In this document: positions 8,694 through 17,674 of the stretch, piece after piece
How positions within the stretch are numbered: position 1 is the stretch's first letter
How the letters are laid out: every line of letters begins with the position of its first letter
NCBI RefSeq assembly: GCF_033406955.1
Contig: NZ_CP137734.1
Span: 372,001 to 436,000 of the forward strand
Length of the DNA stretch: 64,000 nucleotides
Direction: 5' to 3'
Source: Streptomyces violaceoruber
GTDB lineage: Bacteria; Actinomycetota; Actinomycetes; Streptomycetales; Streptomycetaceae
The notes under the pieces: generated by a model
The model's database searches: none
The model's input: the letters and a program-made list of their open reading frames with translations, nothing else
What the model was told of the DNA's origin: nothing
Position numbers and translations under genes: made by a program

Positions 8694-8836
8694 GTTGGTC
8701 GTCCTTCCCGGGTGGCCGACATGAAGATCACGTAGGCCTTGTGCCCAAGAACCACCCGTTCAGCGTCCGTTCATGACACGCCGTCGGATGGCTCATCCGA
8801 GCCGTCGGGGAATATGTCCGGCATACCTTTCGGAAT

Positions 8837-9907
8837 ATGAAGAAATGCCATGTCGTGTACCTGGTGTGCACCGCAGCCATGATCGGAACGGGGCTCGGCG
8901 CGGCCCCGGCGTCCTCCGTTCCCAGGACCCACCTGGTCCACCCCGGGGAATCGATCCAGAAGGCGGTGGACGCCGCCGAGCCGGGCGACACCGTCCTCGT
9001 CACCACCGGCACCTACCGCGAGAGCGTGAAGGTGAGCACCCCGCGTCTCACCCTGCGGGGCATGGGCCGCAGTACGGTCATCAGGCCCAGCACCCAGAAG
9101 GCCGCCGCCAACACCTGCGCCGAGGGCGGCAACGGCATCTGCGCGATCGGCACGAAGGACGAGAACGTCAAGGGCATCACCGTCTCCGACCTGACGGTGA
9201 CCGGGTTCACCCGCACCGGGGTGTTCTCCATGGCCACCGACGGGCTGACGGTCCGGAACGTGAACGCGGTGAAGAACGGCGTCTGGGGCATCGCCCAGGA
9301 GCGGTCGGTCCACGGCGTCTTCCGCGGCAACACCGCCCGTGACAACGGCGACGCGGGGATCTTCCTCGCCAACAACATCAAGGCCGAGGAGGGCGCCGCC
9401 GACACCGAGGGCACCCTCGTCGCGCACAACCGGCTCGAGGGCAACCGGATCGGCGTCACCGTCCGACGCCTGCGCAACCTCGCCGTCGCGGGCAACCACA
9501 TCACCGGCAACTGCGCGGGCGTCTTCGTCGTCGGCGACGAGAACACGCCCAAGGCCGGTGACCTGGTCGTGCGCGACAACCGCGTCCTGCGCAACAACAA
9601 GTCCTGCCCGAAGACCGACCGGCTGGAGGCGCTCCAGGGTTCCGGCATCGTCCTGACCGGCGTCGAGAAGGTCCTGGTCGCCGACAACACGGTCGAGGGC
9701 AACTCGGGCAAGTCGTCGATGTCGGGCGGCATCGTCCTGGCCTCCAGCATGGTGGGCACCGCCAACGCGAAGAACGAGGTCAACGGCAACCGGCTGAGCC
9801 GGAACTCCCCCGCCGACCTGGTCAACGCCGGAACCGGCGACACCGGCAGGAGCAACACCTTCACCGGCAACACCTGCGGCGCCTCCAAGCCCGCGGGCCT
9901 GTGCTGA
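8837..9907 (+). CDS. Secreted right-handed beta-helix protein (pectate-lyase-like fold)
   Basis: 356 aa. Signal peptide about residues 1-26. HPGESIQKAVDAAEPGDTVL is the classic opening of parallel beta-helix proteins, followed by many Asn-rich rungs (VRDNRVLRNN, VADNTVEGNS, VNGNRLSRNS), as in NosD/CASH and Pel-3-like families. The catalytic type cannot be read; it may bind or cleave a polysaccharide. Probably extracellular. Monocistronic, about 65 bp ahead of the O-methyltransferase gene. Confidence 0.83.
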   Translation: MKKCHVVYLVCTAAMIGTGLGAAPASSVPRTHLVHPGESIQKAVDAAEPGDTVLVTTGTYRESVKVSTPRLTLRGMGRSTVIRPSTQKAAANTCAEGGNGICAIGTKDENVKGITVSDLTVTGFTRTGVFSMATDGLTVRNVNAVKNGVWGIAQERSVHGVFRGNTARDNGDAGIFLANNIKAEEGAADTEGTLVAHNRLEGNRIGVTVRRLRNLAVAGNHITGNCAGVFVVGDENTPKAGDLVVRDNRVLRNNKSCPKTDRLEALQGSGIVLTGVEKVLVADNTVEGNSGKSSMSGGIVLASSMVGTANAKNEVNGNRLSRNSPADLVNAGTGDTGRSNTFTGNTCGASKPAGLC

Positions 9908-9971
9908 GCCGGCCGCAACCACCCGTGGACCGAAGAAGGCCCAGGGACCGAAGAAGGAAGGAAAGCGGCGC

Positions 9972-11000
9972 ATGACGACCGCACAGACTGCCCCACCCCC
10001 GCCCATGCGGCTGAGGGAGCTCGTGTTCGGCGCGGCATGTGCCGCCGCCCTCCGCGCGGCCGCACGGCTCGGCGTCGCCGACGCGCTCGGCGACACCCCC
10101 ATGGCCGTGGAGGACCTCGCGGCCGCGGTGAAGACCGAACCCAAGCCGCTGCGCCGCCTGCTGCGCGCCCTGACCTGCTACGGCGTCTTCACCGAGCAGC
10201 GGAACGGGACGTTCGCGCACACCGACATGTCCCGGCTGCTGCGCGAGGACGACCCGCACAGCCTGCGCAACATCACCCTGTGGTGCACGGAGCCGTGGAC
10301 GTGGGACGCCTGGCCCCTGCTCGACGAGGCGGTGCGCACCGGCTCCAACGTCGTCGAGGGCCTGTACGGCAAGGAGTTCTTCACCTACCTCAACGAGGAC
10401 GCGCCCCAGTCGGCCGAAGTGTTCAACCGTGCCATGACGACGTCCAGCCGGCAGTCGGCCCAGGACGTCGCGGCCCTCCTCGACCTGTCGGCGAGCACCT
10501 CGGTCGCCGACATCGGCGGCGGCCAGGGCCACGTCGTGGCGAGCCTGCTGGAGAAGTACCCGGCCATGCGGGGCACCCTGCTCGACCTGCCGCGGGTGGT
10601 GGAGAACGCCGACCCCCGGCTGCGCGAGGGCGGTGCGCTCGCGGACCGGGTCCGCATCGTGCCGGGCGACTGCCGGGAGGCCATCCCGGTGCGTGCCGAC
10701 GTCTACGTCATCAAGAACATCCTGGAGTGGGACGACGACAGCACCGCCCGCGCGCTGCGCAACGTCATGGCGGCCGGCGGCCCCGGGGCCCGGGTCGTCG
10801 TCATCGAGAACCTCGTCGACGACTCCCCGTCGATGCGGTTCAGCACCGCCATGGACCTGCTGCTGCTCCTCAACGTCGGCGGAGCCAAGCACACCACCGA
10901 CAGCATGGTCGGCCGGCTGACCGACGCGGGCCTCGTCATCGACGACATCCGTCCGGTCAACCCGTACCTGCACGCCTTCGACTGCACCGTGCCGAAGTGA
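9972..11000 (+). CDS. SAM-dependent O-methyltransferase (polyketide/pigment type)
   Basis: 342 aa. An N-terminal winged-helix dimerisation domain (about 10-100) precedes a class I methyltransferase domain with motif I VADIGGGQGHV and the acidic LLDLPRVVENA segment typical of plant-type and TcmN/TcmO-like O-methyltransferases acting on aromatic polyketides. Start follows a GGAAGGAAAG RBS. It converges on a SchA/CurD-like gene, a family also seen with spore-pigment polyketide genes, yet no PKS is in the window. Confidence 0.88.
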   Translation: MTTAQTAPPPPMRLRELVFGAACAAALRAAARLGVADALGDTPMAVEDLAAAVKTEPKPLRRLLRALTCYGVFTEQRNGTFAHTDMSRLLREDDPHSLRNITLWCTEPWTWDAWPLLDEAVRTGSNVVEGLYGKEFFTYLNEDAPQSAEVFNRAMTTSSRQSAQDVAALLDLSASTSVADIGGGQGHVVASLLEKYPAMRGTLLDLPRVVENADPRLREGGALADRVRIVPGDCREAIPVRADVYVIKNILEWDDDSTARALRNVMAAGGPGARVVVIENLVDDSPSMRFSTAMDLLLLLNVGGAKHTTDSMVGRLTDAGLVIDDIRPVNPYLHAFDCTVPK

Positions 11001-11020
11001 GCTGACCCGGGGCCCGCACG

Positions 11021-11066
11021 CGCGTCGGCCGCCGGACCGCACTGTCGCGGTCCGGCGGCCGACGCG
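11021..11066. terminator. Strong bidirectional hairpin
   Basis: Perfect 20-bp stem (left arm starts CGCGTCGGCCGCC) with loop ACTGTC between the convergent O-methyltransferase and SchA/CurD genes. Confidence 0.9.
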
Positions 11067-11080
11067 TGGGTCGGGGCCGT

Positions 11081-12277
11081 TCAGGCGTCCGGCGCGCGCC
11101 GGTCCGTGACCAGCTCCATCCGGGCACCCTCCAGAGCACGCACGAGTCCGCCTCCGGTCGGGGAACCGGCGTCGGTGAAGCCGTCCAGAAGGGTCGTCAG
11201 CTCGGACACCCGGCCGGGGTCCGGAAGGCCGAGGGTCACCGCGGGATCGCCCTCGTGCAGGTCCCCGCGTACGTCGACCAGCCGCACCACGACGTCGTCG
11301 CGCTGGAAGATCGTGCTGCACAGCACCGGGCTGCGCGGATCCCTGGCCGCCGCCTCGTCGCGCTCGGCGAGCAGCTGGGCCAGCCGCATGCCGCAGCCCG
11401 GACGGGCCGGGTACGACAGCGCGTGCCGCTGGGCCCCGTCCTGCCCCTCCCCCGCCGTCACGTGGTGGACGGCGGGCAGCGCCGCCCGCGTGTAGAAGAC
11501 CCGGGCGGACTCCGGGTCGCCGAGGTCCCGGTCCTGCTCCAGGTACGGGTTGATGGCCTCCTCGACGGCCCGCACCTCGGGCTGCTCGGCCACGTGCCGC
11601 AGGGCCGCGAGCAGGTCGCCGCGCACCTCGATGGCCCGTACCACGCGGTTGCCGTGCAGGAACAGGGACGTACGGCACAGCCGCGTGGTGTCGTCCACCT
11701 GCGGCTCGGGAGAGGCGTAGTCGGCGAGGATCTTGCCGACCGCCTCCTCGCTGCCCGGCTTCACCGTGAAGGTGAGCGCGTGCCGGATGACGCCGTCGCC
11801 GACGCGGGGCGCGGCCTGCAGTCCGCCCCGGGCCGGATCGGCACCGGTCGACGGGTGGCCGGTCTCGCGGACCACGTGGAAGCGGAGCGAGCGGGTGTCC
11901 CGCACGCAGCTGTGCAGCGGCTTGACCATGCGCACGTGCTCTTCGCTGCTCACCCAGTTCAGGAACGGCGGCGCGCTCTCCCACTCGCTGGTGATCAGCC
12001 ACTGGGAGGGGTTCTCGATGGACTGGCACAGCTGCTCGCCGAGGTGACCGGGGACGGACTCGACGTGGCTGCGCAGGTTCTCGTACGTCTCGAGGAACTG
12101 CTGCTGGGCTCCGTCGTAGACCTCCACCAGCAGGACGACCCGCAGCCGGGAGCCGTCGAACACGGACTGGGAGACCTGGTGCGACAGCTGTCGCGTCAGC
12201 GGTTCCGGGGCGATCGCTCCGGAAGCGAGCGCTTCGGAGGAAAGGGGTCCGGAAGCGGGGGTGGACGTGGTGGTCAT
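11081..12277 (-). CDS. SchA/CurD-like domain protein
   Basis: About 398 aa. The N-terminal half resembles an ABM/dimeric alpha-beta-barrel unit (RVVLLVEVYDGAQQQFLETY, ITSEWESAPPFLNW). The second half has the SchA/CurD pattern, repeated as VIRHALTFTVKPGSEEAVGK, then RHALSYPARPGCGM, VVRAIEVRGDLLAAL and VVVRLVDVRGDLHEGD. The family is named after spore-pigment cluster proteins (SchA, CurD); its biochemical role is unsettled. ATG 12277 is preferred, with an AAGGAG 11 nt upstream; GTG 12286 is possible. Isolated here from any polyketide synthase. Confidence 0.85.
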   Translation of the reverse strand: MTTTSTPASGPLSSEALASGAIAPEPLTRQLSHQVSQSVFDGSRLRVVLLVEVYDGAQQQFLETYENLRSHVESVPGHLGEQLCQSIENPSQWLITSEWESAPPFLNWVSSEEHVRMVKPLHSCVRDTRSLRFHVVRETGHPSTGADPARGGLQAAPRVGDGVIRHALTFTVKPGSEEAVGKILADYASPEPQVDDTTRLCRTSLFLHGNRVVRAIEVRGDLLAALRHVAEQPEVRAVEEAINPYLEQDRDLGDPESARVFYTRAALPAVHHVTAGEGQDGAQRHALSYPARPGCGMRLAQLLAERDEAAARDPRSPVLCSTIFQRDDVVVRLVDVRGDLHEGDPAVTLGLPDPGRVSELTTLLDGFTDAGSPTGGGLVRALEGARMELVTDRRAPDA

Positions 12278-12428
12278 CCTGCGCACATCTCCTTCGCGGG
12301 GGCGGAACTGAACGTCGGCCGCGGTGATGCGACGCCGGCTTGCCTCGATCCTGTGCCGTGCCCCGCCGTCGCGCGACCCGTGTGCGGTGCGCGGGTGACC
12401 GGCGCCGCGGCCGGCCCGGTGCGCGGCC

Positions 12429-13109
12429 TCAGGCGAGGTGCGCGAAGACGACCAGGTTGTCCGTGTAGTCCTTGACCTTGTGGTCGTAGTCGCCCGCGCA
12501 GGTGATCAGTCGCACCTCGGGCCGGTCGGCGTCGCCGTAGACGCGGTCGCTCGGGAACTCGTCCTTGGCGAAGGTCTCCAGGCCGTCGACCACGAAGGTG
12601 GCGCTGCGCCCGTCCGCGCGCCGGACCTGGAACTTGTCGCCCTTGTCGAGCTGGTCGAGGCGGGCGAAGACGGCGGCCGACGTCTTGGTGTCCACGTGCC
12701 CGGCGATGATCGAGGTGCCCTTCTCGCCGGGCGAGACGCCCTTGGCGTACCAGCCGACGAGGTTGGTGTCGCCGGCCGGCGGCGGCTGGAGCTGCCCCTT
12801 GTCGCCGATGGCGAGGTCGGTGAAGGGGGCGTCGACGGCGATGTCCGGGATCAGCAGGCGCACCGGTTTCGACCGGGGCAGGGCGGAGTCGGCCGCGCCG
12901 GTCGCGGGCGGGGCGGAGGAGGCGGTGGTGCCGGGATGCGCGGGCAGCGGGGGGCGGGAGGAGTCGGCGGACGTGTCGTTGCCGCCGACCAGGCTCACCG
13001 CCAGGATCAGCAGGGCCACGGCGCACAGCACCATCAGGCCGGAGCGGGAGCCCTGACCGGTCGTCGTCTCGTCGTCGGCCGGGGCGGGGGTGGGAGGGGT
13101 GACTGACAT
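12429..13109 (-). CDS. Class E/F-type sortase
   Basis: 226 aa. Short cytosolic N-terminus, one membrane helix (about 24-42), a Pro/Ser-rich stalk and a sortase fold with H138 in IIAGHVDT and C204 in RLITCAGDYD. Sortases attach surface proteins to peptidoglycan after cleaving a C-terminal sorting signal. The segment after C204 contains Lys but no obvious Arg, so I could not place the third catalytic residue. The next gene upstream encodes a surface protein with a C-terminal helix and basic tail, the natural candidate substrate. Confidence 0.85.
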   Translation of the reverse strand: MSVTPPTPAPADDETTTGQGSRSGLMVLCAVALLILAVSLVGGNDTSADSSRPPLPAHPGTTASSAPPATGAADSALPRSKPVRLLIPDIAVDAPFTDLAIGDKGQLQPPPAGDTNLVGWYAKGVSPGEKGTSIIAGHVDTKTSAAVFARLDQLDKGDKFQVRRADGRSATFVVDGLETFAKDEFPSDRVYGDADRPEVRLITCAGDYDHKVKDYTDNLVVFAHLA

Positions 13110-13234
13110 CGGGGACGACCTCACTGGGACACGGCGGCAGGACGGACACGAGGGGCGGCGGGGTGGGCGGGGGCGAGCCGGGCCGCCCCGTGGTTCCTGG
13201 GTGGCGGCCCGGCTGCTATGGCGCCCGGCACGGC

Positions 13235-13795
13235 TTACGCCACTCCGTGAGCCGACTTCTTGCGTCGGACGGCGTACAGGCCGGTCGCGGCGACGGCCAG
13301 GACGGCGAGCCCGCCCGCGGTCGTGGTCGGCGTGGCAAGTCCGCCACCGCCGGTGTGCATCCCGCCGCGCGGCTTCTCGTGCTCACCGCCGCCCCTGGAG
13401 CTCTCGCCCTCGTCCTGCTGGTAGGTCTGCGAGCCGCCCTCCTTGGACTCGCGGCCGCCGCCGTCCCAGTCGCCCTCGTTCACCGCGGCCAGCGCGCCGC
13501 CGCCGGTGTGCATGCCGCCACGGGGCTCGTCGTGCTTGCTTCCGTTGTCGTGCTCCTTGCCGGAGGACGCGTCGTCGTGGTTCCAGTCGCCCTCGGTCAC
13601 CGCGGCCAGCGCGCCGCCGCCGGTGTGCATGCCGCCGCGCGGCTCGTCGTGCTTGCTTCCGTTGTCGTGCTCCTTGCTGTACGAAGAGTCGTCGTGGTCC
13701 CAGTCGCCGCCGGCCGCCGCGTAGGCGCCGGGAGCACCGAGGACGAAGACGGCCGAGGCCGCCGCCGTGGTCAGGAGCATCCGAGCAGAACGCAT
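13235..13795 (-). CDS. Repeat-containing surface protein, candidate sortase substrate
   Basis: 186 aa, good GGAAGGA RBS. Signal peptide 1-26. Two nearly identical 39-residue units (30-68 and 69-107) each end with PRGGMHTGGGALAAV. A third PRGGMHTGGG (142-151) sits directly before a hydrophobic helix (about 159-176) and an RRKK tail. That is the architecture of a cell-wall sorting signal, but without LPXTG or LAXTG; the repeated decapeptide occupies the motif position. The mature part is very hydrophilic (DWDHDD, KEHDNGSKHDE). Lies just upstream of the sortase gene, same strand. Confidence 0.8.
   Translation of the reverse strand: MRSARMLLTTAAASAVFVLGAPGAYAAAGGDWDHDDSSYSKEHDNGSKHDEPRGGMHTGGGALAAVTEGDWNHDDASSGKEHDNGSKHDEPRGGMHTGGGALAAVNEGDWDGGGRESKEGGSQTYQQDEGESSRGGGEHEKPRGGMHTGGGGLATPTTTAGGLAVLAVAATGLYAVRRKKSAHGVA
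13475..13708. repeat. Two tandem 117-bp coding repeats
   Basis: Units 13592-13708 and 13475-13591 encode the two 39-residue repeats of the surface protein. They differ at a handful of residues only, so this is a recent in-frame duplication. Confidence 0.85.
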
Positions 13796-14057
13796 CTGTG
13801 GTTCCTTCCGTCACGGCCGGGCAGCTGGTGCTTCGTCAGCTGAGATGACCCGGCCCCGACGTGAATCACCGTCAGCCCGCCGTCCGTCTCGCACCACTCA
13901 AGGCGCTCAGCCGGGTGAACACGCCGCCCGTTCGGGTGCCGGGCCCGCTCCCCGCCGGGCCGCGAACTGGTCCGGACGGCTGTGGAGTTGGCCCGGCCCG
14001 GACGGGGTGTCACCCACCGGCGACCCGCCACCCCCGCCCACGCGGCCCCGGGGTCCG

Positions 14058-15992
14058 CTAGTCCTCCGGGTCCACGTGGGTCGGGTCCCGCACCTCGGCC
14101 TCCTGGCGCAGGGAGCCGGGAGCGGCCCGGTCCGGGGCGGCCTCGCTCTGTCCGGACTGGGGCGGCGGGGGCGGCTCGGTGTCGCCGGGCGCGCCCATGC
14201 CGGCGGCGGGCAGCCGCAGGGCGAGCAGGGCGACGTCGTCCCCGCGGGGCGCGATGCGCGCGAGCAGTTCGTCGCAGAAGTCGTCGACGCTCCACCTGTC
14301 CACCCGCCGGGCCAGTACGCCGGCATGGTGGCGGAGCTGGTCCATGCCCACGTCGATGGGACGGTCGCGGCTCTCGACCAGGCCGTCGGTGTAGAGCAGG
14401 AGGATGCTCTCCGGCGGGAGTTCCTCGCGGGTGTCGGGCCAGTTCAGGCCGAGGCGCAGGGTGGCGCTCATGCCGATGAGCGGGCCGTGGCCGCCCTCCA
14501 GGAAGCGCGTGCCGCCGTCCCGCGTGATCAGCAGCGGCGGCGGGTGTCCGGCGTTCACCCAGTGCAGCCGCCAGGGGCCGCCCTCGGCCCCTTCGACCCG
14601 CGCGAAGACGAGGGTGGCCATGGGCGCGTCGCTGGTGTTGGTCACTGCCTCGTCCAGACGGCGCATGATCACGCTGGGCGGCTCCTGGTGGTCCCAGGCC
14701 AGGGCGCGCAGCATGTTGCGGACCTCGGCCATGTGGGCGGCGGCCTGCAGGTCGTGTCCGACGACGTCCCCGATGACCAGGGCCATCACGCCGTCGCCCA
14801 GGAGGAAGGCGTCGTACCAGTCGCCGCCGACCTCCATCGCGCTCTCGGCCGGCCAGTAGCGGGCGGCCATCCGGAGGTGGTCGACCTGGGGAAGCGGGGT
14901 CAGGAGCTGGCGCTGCATGGTCTCGGCGACGTTTCGCTGCTCGTGGTAGAGCCGGGCGTTGTCCAGGACCAGTCCCACCCGGCGGCCGATGTCCGCCAGC
15001 AGGGCGACCTCGGCCTCGGTGTGGGCGGGGCGGTCCCCGGCGCGGCCCACGGTCAGGACGCCGTAGGACCGCTGCCGGGTGCGGAGGGGGATGGCGACTG
15101 CCGCGTGGCCGCCGAGCCGTTCGAACAGCACCCGGTGGGTGGCGGCGAGCGGGTGCTCCGGGTCCCGGAACAGGTCGTCGGCCTTCAGCGGGACGGGCCG
15201 GTCGCCGTTGATGAGCAGGGTGAGCGCGGCGCGGGCCTGGTCCGGCAGCGAGGCCATGGGCCCACGCAGGGCTCTGGCCCGGTCCGGCCGGGTGCTGCTG
15301 CGTACCGCCACCCGTTCCAACAGGTCCGACTGACCCGGGTAGACGTCGACCGCCGCCCACTGGCCCAGTTCCGGCACCAGCAGCCGCACGAGCCGGCGCA
15401 GGGTGGTGGAGGTGCGCTCGGTGGGGACCAGCACGGTGGAGATCTCGGCGACCAGGTGCAGCTGGGCGGTGAGTGCCTCCAGCGCGGTGGTCCGCGCCTC
15501 GGTCTCCTCGGCGGCGCTGCGGTGCAGGCTGAAGTCGTGGAAGACGAGCACCAGCCCTTCCTGCCGTCCGCCGCGGACGAGGGGGGTGGTGGCCCAGATG
15601 ACGGGGACCGTGGTGCCGTCGGCCCGCTGGAAGTACTCGTCGCTGCCCTCCTCGGCGGGCGCCCCGTGCAGCGGGCGGCGCAGCGCGCACCGCTCGCGCG
15701 GTACGGGGCTGCCGTCGGCGTACCGGTGCAGGAGGTCGTGGGCGTCGCGCCCGAGCATCTCCTGCTCCGACCGTCCCAGCAGCTGCTCGGCCCAGGGGTT
15801 CACCGAGGTGATCCGGGCGGTGGGGCCGAGGGTGACGACGCCGGTGCCGAGGGCGCGCAGGACGGCACGGGAGAAGTCGGGCTCCACGTCTTCCGGCACG
15901 CCGTGCGCCTCGGCGGCCGCCCGGTGCGCCTCGGCGGCCGTGTCGTGTCCTGGTTCCTCGCCGTCCTGGTGGCCCGCCCAGCGTGATGTCAC
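14058..15992 (-). CDS. PAS-GAF-PP2C (SpoIIE-type) phosphatase
   Basis: About 644 aa from GTG 15992 (GTG 16001 is an alternative). A PAS domain (about 40-150: VLRALGTGVVTLGPTARITS, WAEQLLGRSEQEMLGR) is followed by a GAF domain (about 170-330) and a C-terminal PPM phosphatase with AMEVGGDWYDAF, LVIGDVVGHDL and LLLYTDGLVESRD. Such proteins dephosphorylate anti-anti-sigma factors in response to signals sensed by PAS/GAF. No cognate STAS or kinase gene is adjacent, but an RsbW-like ATPase gene lies 1.1 kb away. The 262-bp gap 13796-14057 beyond its stop holds only the surface-protein promoter. Confidence 0.9.
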   Translation of the reverse strand: MTSRWAGHQDGEEPGHDTAAEAHRAAAEAHGVPEDVEPDFSRAVLRALGTGVVTLGPTARITSVNPWAEQLLGRSEQEMLGRDAHDLLHRYADGSPVPRERCALRRPLHGAPAEEGSDEYFQRADGTTVPVIWATTPLVRGGRQEGLVLVFHDFSLHRSAAEETEARTTALEALTAQLHLVAEISTVLVPTERTSTTLRRLVRLLVPELGQWAAVDVYPGQSDLLERVAVRSSTRPDRARALRGPMASLPDQARAALTLLINGDRPVPLKADDLFRDPEHPLAATHRVLFERLGGHAAVAIPLRTRQRSYGVLTVGRAGDRPAHTEAEVALLADIGRRVGLVLDNARLYHEQRNVAETMQRQLLTPLPQVDHLRMAARYWPAESAMEVGGDWYDAFLLGDGVMALVIGDVVGHDLQAAAHMAEVRNMLRALAWDHQEPPSVIMRRLDEAVTNTSDAPMATLVFARVEGAEGGPWRLHWVNAGHPPPLLITRDGGTRFLEGGHGPLIGMSATLRLGLNWPDTREELPPESILLLYTDGLVESRDRPIDVGMDQLRHHAGVLARRVDRWSVDDFCDELLARIAPRGDDVALLALRLPAAGMGAPGDTEPPPPPQSGQSEAAPDRAAPGSLRQEAEVRDPTHVDPED

Positions 15993-16136
15993 GACCCTCA
16001 CAGCCTTCCGATGCCGTCCGTCCCGCCAGGTTCCCCGCGGGGCGGTGATGAACCGCTCCGCCCGCGCGGCCGAGGGGAGGGTCGCGGGTGGATAATCCGG
16101 TCGCCCGGCCCGGCCGGTGTCCCGTAGGTTCACGTG

Positions 16137-16688
16137 ATGTCCGAACTTCGAACCGATCGTCTCGTGCTCCGCGGCTGGCGGGCGTCCGACCTGGACCCGT
16201 GGGCGGCGATGAACGCCGATCCGGTGGTCCGCGAGTACTTCCCCGAGGTCCTGACCCGGGCGCAGAGCGAGGCGTCCGTGGCCCGCTTCCAGGCCGACCT
16301 CGACCGGCGGGGCTGGGGCTGGTGGGCGGTGGAGATCGCCGCCACCGGCGAGTTCATCGGCTTCGCCGGGCTCGATCCCGTGGAGGACGGCATGCCGTTC
16401 ACCGGGGTGGAGGCGGGCTGGCGCCTGGCCCGCCCGGCCTGGGGGAACGGCTTCGCCACCGAGGCCGCGCGGGCCGCGGTGACCCACGCCTTCGAGGAAC
16501 TCGGGCTGCCGGAGGTCCTCGCGGTGACCGCGGCCGGCAACCGGCGGTCGCGGGCGGTGATGGACCGCCTGGGCATGACCTACGACCCGGCCGACGACTT
16601 CGACGACCCGGAGATCCCCGAGGGCCCCCTGCGCCGCTCCGTCGTGTACCGCCTCCGGTCCAGGGACCACCGGCCCGGCGGGCTGTAG
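16137..16688 (+). CDS. GNAT-family N-acetyltransferase (RimJ/RimL-like)
   Basis: 183 aa. Opens with the RimJ/RimL signature ELRTDRLVLRGWRASDLDPW and has the acetyl-CoA site region AGWRLARPAWGNGFATEAAR, followed by EVLAVTAAGNRRSRAVMDRLG. It probably acetylates a protein N-terminus or a small amine; the substrate is unknown. A TAGGTT -10-like box lies just upstream, so the transcript may be leaderless from GTG 16134 or ATG 16137. Confidence 0.87.
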   Translation: MSELRTDRLVLRGWRASDLDPWAAMNADPVVREYFPEVLTRAQSEASVARFQADLDRRGWGWWAVEIAATGEFIGFAGLDPVEDGMPFTGVEAGWRLARPAWGNGFATEAARAAVTHAFEELGLPEVLAVTAAGNRRSRAVMDRLGMTYDPADDFDDPEIPEGPLRRSVVYRLRSRDHRPGGL

Positions 16689-17132
16689 CGGGGGGCCGGC
16701 CGGTGGACGGCGGTGTCCCGTCACCGCGCGGGACGGGACCGCCGCCCCGCACGCCGGTGACGCGCCACGGCCCGCAGCGGAACGCGCCGCCGCACCGGCG
16801 GGTGCCGGGCCACCGGACAGCTCCGGCCCGCCGCCACCCACGCACCTCTCACGACACCGCCCTGCGCTTGCCCGGCCTGCACGCGCCTGCCGCGCGACCG
16901 CCGAGAGCCAGTCCCGCCACCGCGCGGGCAGGTGCTGCGCACCGCCCGGAGCGGCGCCCCGTCACCACACAGGCAGGTGCTGCGCCACCACGCAGAGCAG
17001 GGCCTCCGCCGGCACGGGCGACCGTCGCCTCCGGGCGGTCCCGCCGCCACGCGCGGGGCGCACCCTCACGGGCAGGCCGGACGGGGCCGGGCCGGGCGGG
17101 TCAGGCCGGGTGGCCGAGGGCGGCCGTGCCGT
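16689..17132. other. 444-bp gap without a convincing gene
   Basis: All six frames here give Arg/Pro/Ala-rich chance products with no third-position bias. The only structure I see is a 14-bp direct repeat GGCAGGTGCTGCGC at 16927-16940 and 16972-16985. It may be decayed coding DNA. Confidence 0.5.
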
Positions 17133-17573
17133 TCAGGTCGCCGCGAGTCCCACGGCGGCCCTCATGCGCTTGCCGACCGGCTCCCGGTGCACCTCGAAGC
17201 TCTCGCAGACGGCCATGACGATCTCCAGCCCGTGCCGGCCGACCCGGGTGGGGTCCGCGGGCCCGGGCACCGGGAGCACCGGCGCGCTGTCCCACACCGT
17301 GACCTCCACCCGGTCCTCGGCCAGTTCGAGATCGACCAGCGAGGGGCCGGGCGCGTATTTGCACGCGTTCGTCAGCAGTTCGCTGACCACCAGTTGCACC
17401 ACTTCCACCGTGCGTTCGGACACCTGCGCACCCTGCGCCGCGCGCACGCGTGCCAGAAACCGCCGGGCCAGTTCCCGGCCTCTGGCGATGTCGCCGGGCA
17501 TGCCCGGATACTCCGCCGAAACCTTGACCGAGCCGTCCTTCAGCCGGTCCCCCGTACGGGCAGCCCCATCCAT
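17133..17573 (-). CDS. RsbW-like ATP-binding regulatory protein
   Basis: 146 aa consisting of a single HATPase_c_2 domain: N box VVSELLTNACKYAPG, G1-like VWDSAP and G2 VGRHGLEIVMAVCESFEV. This is the architecture of anti-sigma kinases and of the many orphan RsbW-like ATPases in Streptomyces. No sigma factor or STAS gene adjoins it. ATG 17573, preceded by a GAGGGCGG sequence. Confidence 0.87.
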   Translation of the reverse strand: MDGAARTGDRLKDGSVKVSAEYPGMPGDIARGRELARRFLARVRAAQGAQVSERTVEVVQLVVSELLTNACKYAPGPSLVDLELAEDRVEVTVWDSAPVLPVPGPADPTRVGRHGLEIVMAVCESFEVHREPVGKRMRAAVGLAAT

Positions 17574-17674
17574 CCGATCCGCCCTCTTCCTGAGCCTTGA
17601 CCGCTACGCCGACCCGTCTACCCCCGAATCCGGCAAACATCACCCGCCCCACGGAGTCGTGCGGCGCACAGGCC

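Noticed and set aside
13475..13708. 117-bp repeats considered as a mobile element or CRISPR
   Set aside because: They are in-frame coding duplications within the surface protein gene.
16088..17218. Plus-strand open frame across the GNAT gene and the following gap
   Set aside because: Out of frame with the clear GNAT protein; Arg/Pro-rich with no third-position bias.
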